A stretch of DNA of 64,000 nucleotides from Streptomyces noursei. GTDB lineage: Bacteria > Actinomycetota > Actinomycetes > Streptomycetales > Streptomycetaceae. Below, one piece after another: positions 56,572 to 64,000 of this stretch (its first letter is position 1; every line of letters starts with the position of its first letter). The stretch lies in assembly GCF_001646665.1 (NCBI RefSeq), contig NZ_LWBU01000405.1, forward strand, positions 62,001 to 126,000, written 5' to 3'. The position numbers and the translations under genes were made by a program. The notes below the pieces were generated by a model. It ran no database searches. It had not been told where the DNA came from and saw only the letters and a list, made by a program, of their open reading frames with translations.

Positions 56572-57267
56572 ATGCTGTTCTCCGGCAAGTCCAAGCACCG
56601 TCGCCCCTCCAAGGCCGCCCGATTCGTCGCGTTCGCCGGTATCACCGGTGCCGCCGTCGCCGCCCCGCTGATGGGCGCCACGACCGCCTCGGCCGCCACC
56701 ACCGCCGAGTGGGACAAGGTCGCCCAGTGCGAGTCCGGCGGCAACTGGTCCATCAACACCGGCAACGGCTACTACGGCGGCCTGCAGTTCTCGGCCTCCA
56801 CCTGGGCCGCGTACGGCGGCACCGCCTACGCCCAGACGGCCGACCAGGCCTCCAAGTCGCAGCAGATCGAGATCGCCGAGAAGGTCCTCGCCGGTCAGGG
56901 CAAGGGCGCCTGGCCCAGCTGCGGCGTCGGCCTGTCCAACGCCTCGTACGACGGCGGCGCCGCCGAGCAGGCCCAGCCGCAGCAGGAGCGCGAGGCCGAG
57001 CAGCCCACCACGCGCAGCGAGCAGCGCACCGCGCCCAAGGCCGAGGCCGCGCCGAAGGCCGAGTCGAAGAAGACCGTCACCACCCCGACCGGCAAGAAGG
57101 TCGAGAAGGGCGACGGCGAGTACAAGGTGAAGGCCGGCGACACGCTGAGCACCATCGCCGCCGAGAAGAAGGTCGCGGGCGGCTGGGCGAAGCTGTTCGA
57201 GCTGAACAAGGACATCGTCGACGACGCCGACCTGATCTACGTGGGCCAGCAGCTCCACCTGAGCTGA
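56572..57267 (+). CDS. rpfA: resuscitation-promoting-factor-like muralytic enzyme RpfA
   Basis: 231 residues: signal peptide (cleaved near 41, ASA-AT), Rpf domain (AEWDKVAQCESGGNWSINTGNGYYGGLQFSASTWAAYGG, catalytic Glu54), a Gln/Glu/Ala/Lys linker, and a C-terminal LysM (YKVKAGDTLSTIAAEKKVAGGWAKLFELNKDIVDDADLIYVGQQLHL). A tandem paralogue of the preceding gene with a shorter linker. It is secreted and acts on peptidoglycan. Control is expected through the c-di-AMP riboswitch directly upstream. ATG 56572 lies 7 bp after GAGGAG. Confidence 0.92.
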   Translation: MLFSGKSKHRRPSKAARFVAFAGITGAAVAAPLMGATTASAATTAEWDKVAQCESGGNWSINTGNGYYGGLQFSASTWAAYGGTAYAQTADQASKSQQIEIAEKVLAGQGKGAWPSCGVGLSNASYDGGAAEQAQPQQEREAEQPTTRSEQRTAPKAEAAPKAESKKTVTTPTGKKVEKGDGEYKVKAGDTLSTIAAEKKVAGGWAKLFELNKDIVDDADLIYVGQQLHLS

Positions 57268-58931
<1,664 letters not shown>

Positions 58932-58950
58932 TCGTTCCCCAGCCCGGGCT

Positions 58951-58997
58951 ACGTACGTCCCCGGCCGCGGTCCCGTACCGTGTCCGGGGACGTACGT
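58951..58997. terminator. 14-bp hairpin between eno and ftsB
   Basis: Perfect arms ACGTACGTCCCCGG (58951-58964) and CCGGGGACGTACGT (58984-58997), 19-nt loop, 19 bp after the eno stop and 30 bp before the ftsB ATG. It could terminate most eno transcripts or protect the 3' end, making eno far more abundant than the downstream genes. Confidence 0.7.
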
Positions 58998-59026
58998 ACG
59001 TGACGGGCAAGGGGAGGCGGGTAGAC

Positions 59027-59497
59027 ATGGCCCGGGACCGGTTCTCCACCGCGACCAGACTGCGGCTGCTCGGCGAGCAGACCGCCGCCCGTGTCTACCG
59101 CTCGCAGACCCGCCGGCAGGCCCGCCGTTCCCGGCTCACCGGCCGGGCGGCGTTCCTCGCGCTGGTCGTCTGCTCGCTCGTGGTGGCCCTGGCCTACCCG
59201 ATGCGCCAATGGGTGTCCCAGCGCGCCGAGATCGCCGAGCAGGAACGGCTGGCGGCGGAGGCGGGCGAGCGCGTCGAGCGGCTGCGCGACGAGAAGGCAC
59301 GGCTCCAGGACGACGCGTACGTCAGGCGCCTGGCGCGCGAGCACCTGCACTACGTACTCCCGGGGGAGACCGGCTACACGGTCATCGACCCCGACGCGGT
59401 GCGCGAGCGCCGCACCGACCAGGGCGCGGCCGACCGCCCCTGGTACTCCAACCTCTGGGACGGCGTGGACACCGCCGACCGCACCGACCGCAAGTAG
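59027..59497 (+). CDS. ftsB: FtsB/DivIC-type septum formation initiator
   Basis: 156 residues: a basic cytoplasmic N-terminus (RLRLLGEQTAARVYRSQTRRQARRSRL), one TM helix (about 43-62, AAFLALVVCSLVVALAYPM), then an extracytoplasmic leucine-zipper coil (EIAEQERLAAEAGERVERLRDEKARLQDDAYVRRLAREHLHYVLPGETGY), the DivIC/FtsB signature including the conserved ...ARE.L.YV.PGE. stretch. Part of the FtsQLB divisome link. Next to eno as in most bacteria. ATG 59027 behind GGGGAGG. Confidence 0.92.
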   Translation: MARDRFSTATRLRLLGEQTAARVYRSQTRRQARRSRLTGRAAFLALVVCSLVVALAYPMRQWVSQRAEIAEQERLAAEAGERVERLRDEKARLQDDAYVRRLAREHLHYVLPGETGYTVIDPDAVRERRTDQGAADRPWYSNLWDGVDTADRTDRK

Positions 59498-59511
59498 AAC
59501 CCAAGGCAGGC

Positions 59512-60048
59512 ATGGAAACGCCCCCTCCGCAGACCGAACGCACCGAGCCCACCGAGGCGGACGTCGCGGCGTTCGAGGAACAGCTCGGCCGCCCGCCGCG
59601 CGGCCTGCGCGCCATCGCGCACCGCTGCCCGTGCGGCAACCCGGACGTGGTGGAGACCGCGCCCCGGCTCCCGGACGGCACGCCCTTCCCGACGACGTAC
59701 TACCTCACCTGCCCGCGCGCGGCCTCCGCGATCGGCACGCTGGAGGCGAACGGCGTCATGAAGGAGATGACCGAGCGGCTCGAGCGCGACCCGGAGCTGG
59801 CCGCCGCCTACCGCGCGGCGCACGAGGACTACATCGCCCGCCGCGACGCCATCGAGGTGCTGGAGGGCTTCCCGAGCGCCGGCGGCATGCCGGACCGGGT
59901 GAAGTGCCTGCACGTGCTCGTCGGCCACTCGCTGGCCGCCGGGCCGGGCGTGAACCCGCTGGGTGACGAGGCCCTCGCGATGCTGCCGGAGTGGTGGGCC
60001 AAGGGCCCCTGCGTGACGGCCCACCGGGACGCGGAGGCCGGCGAATGA
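59512..60048 (+). CDS. DUF501 protein
   Basis: 178 residues of the DUF501 family: VAAFEEQLGRPPRGLRAIAHRCPCGNPDVVETAPRLPDGTPFPTTYYLTCPRAASAIGTLEANGVM and KCLHVLVGHSLAAGPGVNPLGDEAL. Four conserved cysteines (CPCG, TCPR, KCLH region) suggest a metal or redox site, but the function is unknown. It always lies between ftsB and ppx in actinobacteria, as far as I recall. Its stop overlaps the ppx ATG (ATGA, 60045-60048). Confidence 0.9.
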   Translation: METPPPQTERTEPTEADVAAFEEQLGRPPRGLRAIAHRCPCGNPDVVETAPRLPDGTPFPTTYYLTCPRAASAIGTLEANGVMKEMTERLERDPELAAAYRAAHEDYIARRDAIEVLEGFPSAGGMPDRVKCLHVLVGHSLAAGPGVNPLGDEALAMLPEWWAKGPCVTAHRDAEAGE

Positions 60049-60965
60049 CCCGCGTCGCCGCCGTCGACTGCGGTACGAACTCCATCCGGCTGCTCGTCGC
60101 CGACGTCGACCCGTCGACCGGCGAAGTCACCGACCTGGACCGCAGGATGACGATCGTGCGGCTCGGCCAGGGCGTCGACAGGACCGGCCGGCTCGCCCCC
60201 GAGGCGCTGGAGCGGACCTTCGCGGCCTGCCGCGAGTACGCCGCCGTCATCAAGGAGTACGGCGCCGAGAAGCTGCGCTTCGTGGCCACGTCGGCCTCGC
60301 GCGACGCCGAGAACCGCGACGACTTCGTCCGGGGCGTCCTGGACATCCTGGGCGTCGAGCCCGAGGTCGTCAGCGGCGACCAGGAGGCCGAGTTCTCCTT
60401 CACCGGGGCGACCAAGGAGCTGGCGGGCGGCGGCGCGGGCGAGTACCTGGTCGTGGACATCGGCGGCGGGTCCACCGAGTTCGTGGTCGGCGCCGCGCAC
60501 GCGCGTGCGGCCCGGTCGGTCGACATCGGCTGCGTGCGCCTGACCGAGCGTCACGTCCGCAGCGACCCGCCGTCGCAGGCGGAGGTGGCGGCGATCCGGG
60601 CCGACATCGAGGCGGCACTGGACCTGGCGGAGGAGACGGTCCCGCTGCGGGAGGCGCGGACGCTCGTCGGGCTGGCCGGATCCGTCACGACGGTCGCGGC
60701 GATCGCCCTGGGGCTGCCGGCGTACGACTCCGAGGCCATCCACCGCTCCCGGATCTCCTACGAGCAGGTCGCCGACGTCACCGCGCGGCTGCTGGCGGCG
60801 ACGCACGAGGAGCGGTCGCGGATCTCCGTGATGCACCCGGGCCGGGTGGACGTCATCGTCTCCGGCGCCCTGGTGCTGCTGGCCGTGATGGACCGGGTCG
60901 GGGCCCGCGAGGTGGTCGTCTCCGAGCACGACATTCTGGACGGAATCGCCCTCTCGCTCGTCTGA
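60045..60965 (+). CDS. ppx: Ppx/GppA-family exopolyphosphatase/guanosine pentaphosphatase
   Basis: 306 residues, the short form with only the ASKHA N-terminal module. Phosphate-binding motifs: AAVDCGTNSIRLLVAD (phosphate 1) and YLVVDIGGGSTEFVVG (phosphate 2), with VATSASRDAENRDDF and LVGLAGSVTTVAAIALGL. Such proteins trim polyphosphate and/or convert pppGpp to ppGpp, linking phosphate and stringent control. It is translationally coupled to the DUF501 gene. Which substrate dominates cannot be told from sequence. Confidence 0.92.
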   Translation: MTRVAAVDCGTNSIRLLVADVDPSTGEVTDLDRRMTIVRLGQGVDRTGRLAPEALERTFAACREYAAVIKEYGAEKLRFVATSASRDAENRDDFVRGVLDILGVEPEVVSGDQEAEFSFTGATKELAGGGAGEYLVVDIGGGSTEFVVGAAHARAARSVDIGCVRLTERHVRSDPPSQAEVAAIRADIEAALDLAEETVPLREARTLVGLAGSVTTVAAIALGLPAYDSEAIHRSRISYEQVADVTARLLAATHEERSRISVMHPGRVDVIVSGALVLLAVMDRVGAREVVVSEHDILDGIALSLV

Positions 60966-61010
60966 TCGACTGCCGGATCCGGTGCCGCCGGACGGCCGGT
61001 CGGAAAAGTT

Positions 61011-61026
61011 CGTGAAGTTCTTCACA
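61011..61026. promoter_or_regulatory. Rex-like redox operator (ROP)
   Basis: CGTGAAGTTCTTCACA compares with the Rex consensus TGTGAACGCGTTCACA (from memory): the right half is perfect, the left half has one outer mismatch, differences otherwise fall in the centre. It lies 310 bp upstream of ndh and just after ppx. Rex would repress at high NADH/NAD+ inversely; ndh is a typical Rex-regulon member. Confidence 0.55.
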
Positions 61027-61030
61027 AGGA

Positions 61031-61094
61031 AAAGGGCCCTGAGGGGGGTCACGGAGCCGCCCGAGGGCCTCCGAAGCCCCCTTCGGGGCCCTTT
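61031..61094. terminator. terminator structure after ppx
   Basis: AAAGGGCCC (61031-61039) pairs with GGGCCCTTT (61086-61094), enclosing a smaller CCGAAG/CTTCGG stem-loop (61071-61086 approx). Placed right after the Rex-like site. From 61095 to the ndh start (241 bp) no gene is seen. Confidence 0.65.
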
Positions 61095-61335
61095 CGCAGG
61101 CCGGGAAGCCACCCCCGTCTATGTTTCGCAGGTGTGAACTCGGATGGCGGTCCACGGTTAAAAGGTGCTCGCTGTCGCAGTTCAACGGGGGTGAACAACG
61201 TCTTCCGTTACACCGTGGTTCCCCTCCGGCGCCATGACCTCGGTCACGCGGGCCGCGCAGTGTAGCAGAGGTCTCCCAGGAGCTTGTGAAGGGGCGCACG
61301 AGCGACCCCCCTCGACCGGGTGGATACTCGATGGC

Positions 61336-62718
61336 ATGAGCACCACGGAGCGTCCCAGGATCCTCGTAGTAGGCGGTGGGTACGTAGGCCTGTACGCAGC
61401 TCGGCGCATCCTCAAGAAGATGCGCTACGGCGAGGCGACCGTCACGGTCGTCGACCCCCGGTCGTACATGACCTACCAGCCCTTCCTGCCCGAAGCCGCC
61501 GCCGGCAGCATCTCGCCCCGGCACGTCGTCGTCCCGCTGCGACGCGTGCTGCCCAAGGCCGAGGTACTCACCGGCCGGGTCACCACCATCGACCAGGACC
61601 GCAAGGTCGCCACGATCGCGCCGCTCGTCGGCGAGTCGTACGAGCTGCCCTTCGACTACCTGGTCATCGCGATGGGCGCGGTCTCCCGCACCTTCCCGAT
61701 CCCCGGCCTCGCCGAGCAGGGCATCGGCATGAAGGGCATCGAGGAGGCCATCGGCCTGCGCAACCACGTCCTCGAGCAGCTCGACAAGGCCGACTCGACG
61801 ACCGATGAGGAGGTCCGCCGCAAGGCGCTGACCTTCGTCTTCGTGGGCGGCGGCTTCGCCGGCGCGGAGACCATCGGCGAGGTCGAGGACCTGGCCCGGG
61901 ACGCCGCCAAGTACTACAAGAACGTGAAGCGCGAGGACATGCGCTTCATCCTGGTGGACGCCGCGGACAAGATCCTCCCCGAGGTCGGCCCCAAGCTCGG
62001 CAAGTACGGCAAGGAGCACCTGGAGGGCCGCGGGGTCGAGGTCTACCTCTCGACGTCCATGGACTCCTGCGTCGACGGCCACGTGGTGCTGAAGAACGGC
62101 CTCGAGGTCGACTCCAACACCATCGTCTGGACCGCCGGCGTCAAGCCGAACCCGGCGCTCGCCCGCTTCGGGCTGCCGCTGGGCCCGCGCGGCCACGTGG
62201 ACTGTGACGCCACCCTCCAGGTGACCGGCACCGACTACATCTGGGCCGCCGGCGACAACGCCCAGGTCCCGGACATGGTCGGCCGCAAGGCCGGCAACCC
62301 GAACGCCTGGTGCCCGCCGAACGCCCAGCACGCGCTGCGCCAGGCCAAGGTCCTCGGCGACAACGTGATCTCCGGCATGCGGGGCTTCCCGCAGAAGGAG
62401 TACAGCCACGCCAACAAGGGTGCGGTCGCCGGTCTCGGCCTGCACAAGGGCGTCGCGATGATCGTCATGGGCAAGGTGAAGATCAAGCTCAAGGGCCGTC
62501 TCGCCTGGTACATGCACCGCGGCTACCACGGCATGGCGATGCCGACCTGGAACCGCAAGATCCGCGTCTTCGCGGACTGGACGCTCGCGATGTTCCTCAA
62601 GCGCGAGGTCGTCTCGCTCGGCGCCATCGAGTCGCCGCGCGAGGAGTTCTACGAGGCCGCCAAGCCGGCCCCGGCCGCGCCCGCGGCGTCGAAGCCGGAG
62701 AAGGCCAAGGCCTCCTGA
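61336..62718 (+). CDS. ndh: type II NADH dehydrogenase (NDH-2)
   Basis: 460 residues. Two dinucleotide folds: FAD-binding RILVVGGGYVGLYAARRIL at the N-terminus and NADH-binding LTFVFVGGGFAGAETIGEVEDL at about residue 175, plus the C-terminal FAD motif DYIWAAGDNAQVPD and the WCPPNAQHALRQ quinone-site stretch. An amphipathic C-terminus (WTLAMFLKREVVSLGAIESPREEFYEAAKP) would attach it to the membrane. It passes electrons from NADH to menaquinone without pumping protons. ATG 61336. Strong hairpin follows. Confidence 0.94.
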   Translation: MSTTERPRILVVGGGYVGLYAARRILKKMRYGEATVTVVDPRSYMTYQPFLPEAAAGSISPRHVVVPLRRVLPKAEVLTGRVTTIDQDRKVATIAPLVGESYELPFDYLVIAMGAVSRTFPIPGLAEQGIGMKGIEEAIGLRNHVLEQLDKADSTTDEEVRRKALTFVFVGGGFAGAETIGEVEDLARDAAKYYKNVKREDMRFILVDAADKILPEVGPKLGKYGKEHLEGRGVEVYLSTSMDSCVDGHVVLKNGLEVDSNTIVWTAGVKPNPALARFGLPLGPRGHVDCDATLQVTGTDYIWAAGDNAQVPDMVGRKAGNPNAWCPPNAQHALRQAKVLGDNVISGMRGFPQKEYSHANKGAVAGLGLHKGVAMIVMGKVKIKLKGRLAWYMHRGYHGMAMPTWNRKIRVFADWTLAMFLKREVVSLGAIESPREEFYEAAKPAPAAPAASKPEKAKAS

Positions 62719-62748
62719 CCCGGGCACGTCCTCGAGGTCACCTCGTGG

Positions 62749-62784
62749 AGGGGCCGCCTGCCATCCGTGGTGCAGGCGGCCCCT
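62749..62784. terminator. terminator hairpin after ndh
   Basis: A perfect 13-bp stem (62749-62761/62772-62784) with a 10-nt loop, 31 bp after the ndh stop. The remaining 187 bp to cfa hold no gene. Confidence 0.8.
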
Positions 62785-62971
62785 TCCGCGTGCCCGGGCG
62801 GCCGCGGGGCGGGGAGGCTCCGGCGGACTGACGGGGCGTCAGAGGACGCGTCGCGGGGGGACGGCGCGTTTTTTGCCGTGGCTTGCCCCGCCCCGGGACT
62901 GCATCCACCGGCTCCCGGTGTTTTCGTGGTGCTGAGCCTTTCCGGTACTCCTCATAACGGAGGTGTGCACC

Positions 62972-64000
62972 ATGGCCGACACCGCGTCGCGGCTCACCGC
63001 GCTCGCCGAGGACCTGCTGGGCGTTCCGCTGCCGGTCGCGATCCGCGCCTGGGACGGCAGCGAGGCGGGGCCGCCGGGTGCGCCCGTCCTCGTCCTGCGC
63101 AGCCGCAGGGCGCTGCGGCGGCTGCTGTGGAAGCCGGGGGAGCTGGGGCTCGCCCGGGCGTGGGTCGCCGGGGAGCTCGACGTGGAGGGCGACCTGTACG
63201 ACGCCCTCGACCGGCTCGCCGGCCTCCTCTGGGAACGGGGCGGCGACGGTGCCGCGACGCCCGCGGCCCGTGCCGTGCGGGCCGCCCGTGCCGCGGGCGA
63301 CCCGCGGCTGCGGTCCGCCGCCCGCACCCTGCTCCGGCTCGCCGGCCCCCTCCCGCCGCCCCGCCCGCCCGCCGAGGAGGTCCGGCTCCGCACCGGCCCG
63401 CTGCACACCAAGCGGCGCGACAGGGCGGCCGTCAGCCACCACTACGACGTCGGCAACGACTTCTACGAGCTGGTCCTCGGGCCGTCCATGGTCTACTCGT
63501 GCGCCTACTGGACCGAGGACGGCACCCTCGAAGAGGCCCAGACCGCCAAGCTCGACCTCATCTGCCGCAAGCTCGCCCTGAGGGCGGGCGACCGGCTGCT
63601 CGACGTGGGCTGCGGCTGGGGCTCCCTCGCCGTCCACGCCGCCCGCGCGTACGGCGCCCGGGTCGTCGGCGTCACCCTCTCCACCGAGCAGGCCGCCTAC
63701 GCCCGCAAGCGGGTCGCCGACGAGGGCCTGACCGACCTGGTCGAGATCCGGGTCCAGGACTACCGGGACGTCAGGGACGGTCCGTACGACGCCGTTTCGT
63801 CGGTCGGGATGGCCGAGCACGTCGGCCGGGTCCGCTACCGCGAGTACGCCGACCACCTGCACGCCCTGCTCGGGCCCGGCGGCCGGCTCCTGAACCACCA
63901 GATCTCCCGCCGCCCCGAGAAGGACGAGGCCGCCTACCGGGTCGACGACTTCATCGACCGGTACGTCTTCCCCGACGGTGAGCTCGCGCCCCTCGGCCGC
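62972..64000 (+). CDS. cfa: cyclopropane-fatty-acyl-phospholipid synthase, N-terminal part (3' end outside window)
   Basis: 343 codons are visible and the frame stays open to the window end. SAM-binding motif LLDVGCGWGSLAVHAARAYGARVVGVTLS (near residue 212), preceded by the family stretch VSHHYDVGNDFYELVLGPSMVYSCAYW (the YDVGNDFY box binds the phospholipid headgroup side) and followed by SVGMAEHVG (conserved EH/Glu). Methylenates unsaturated acyl chains in membrane lipids, or could be a related mycolate-like methyltransferase. ATG 62972 has GGAGG (62959-62963) upstream at 8 bp. Confidence 0.93.
   Translation, partial: MADTASRLTALAEDLLGVPLPVAIRAWDGSEAGPPGAPVLVLRSRRALRRLLWKPGELGLARAWVAGELDVEGDLYDALDRLAGLLWERGGDGAATPAARAVRAARAAGDPRLRSAARTLLRLAGPLPPPRPPAEEVRLRTGPLHTKRRDRAAVSHHYDVGNDFYELVLGPSMVYSCAYWTEDGTLEEAQTAKLDLICRKLALRAGDRLLDVGCGWGSLAVHAARAYGARVVGVTLSTEQAAYARKRVADEGLTDLVEIRVQDYRDVRDGPYDAVSSVGMAEHVGRVRYREYADHLHALLGPGGRLLNHQISRRPEKDEAAYRVDDFIDRYVFPDGELAPLGR

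Noticed and set aside
62767-63981. 404-codon frame over cfa
   Set aside because: Arg/Pro-rich and lacks motifs; the true cfa frame starts at 62972 and is open to the window end.

Overview
The window is a high-GC actinobacterial chromosome segment, almost certainly Streptomyces. Codons are G/C-biased at position 3, GTG/TTG starts are frequent, genes often overlap by 4 bp, and gene order matches from memory the region of S. coelicolor from the galactose operon (about SCO3139) down to cfa (about SCO3091). I see no insertion sequence, prophage, CRISPR array or rRNA operon. One tRNA (Gln-TTG) is present. Both ends cut genes: a beta-propeller gene on the left and cfa on the right.

Layout. 1-5.7 kb: four tandem membrane-anchored PQQ-like beta-propeller paralogues, closed by a strong hairpin. 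5.9-13.3 kb: a LuxR-type regulator with a degenerate receiver, a sodium:solute symporter with a small membrane protein, the divergent galT-galE-galK operon, and a second LuxR-type regulator. 13.2-19.4 kb: the tamR/tam pair, a fatty-acid desaturase-TetR pair and ppc (PEP carboxylase). 19.5-24.3 kb, mostly minus strand: a small membrane protein, pth, rplY (L25/Ctc), prs, glmU and tRNA-Gln. 24.5-25.8 kb: an orphan sensor histidine kinase.

25.9-31.6 kb is the most unusual stretch. It holds a SUKH-3 protein and a YwqJ-like deaminase on the minus strand. Divergently, it holds a WHH-nuclease/SUKH fusion and an 854-residue Imm35-repeat-deaminase-SUKH protein, followed by a coiled-coil protein. These are polymorphic-toxin and immunity domains, but none carries a secretion signal and two carry toxin-like and immunity-like domains in one chain.

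31.7-43.7 kb: an MFS exporter, a three-gene operon (SigE-family sigma factor with TTG start, small single-pass protein, DUF2079 membrane protein), mfd, a RibD-like reductase, a TetR gene facing an SCO6745-family gene across a perfect 15-bp palindrome, a DUF1524 nuclease lipoprotein and a GNAT protein. 43.7-52.6 kb: two envelope proteins, an N6-methylase-like HTH protein with an altered catalytic motif, a membrane protein with a coupled Ser/Thr kinase, a methyltransferase, a GtrA protein and a SurA-like lipoprotein. 52.6-64 kb: mazG-P450, two Rpf-type muralytic enzymes (the second behind a c-di-AMP riboswitch), eno-ftsB-DUF501-ppx, ndh behind a Rex-like site, and the start of cfa.

How it fits together: most genes are core housekeeping functions (galactose use, anaplerosis, nucleotide and cell-wall precursors, transcription-coupled repair, glycolysis, division, respiration, spore germination) interleaved with Streptomyces regulators. 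Coordinates and motifs were read from the sequence. Family and S. coelicolor statements are from memory and were not searched.
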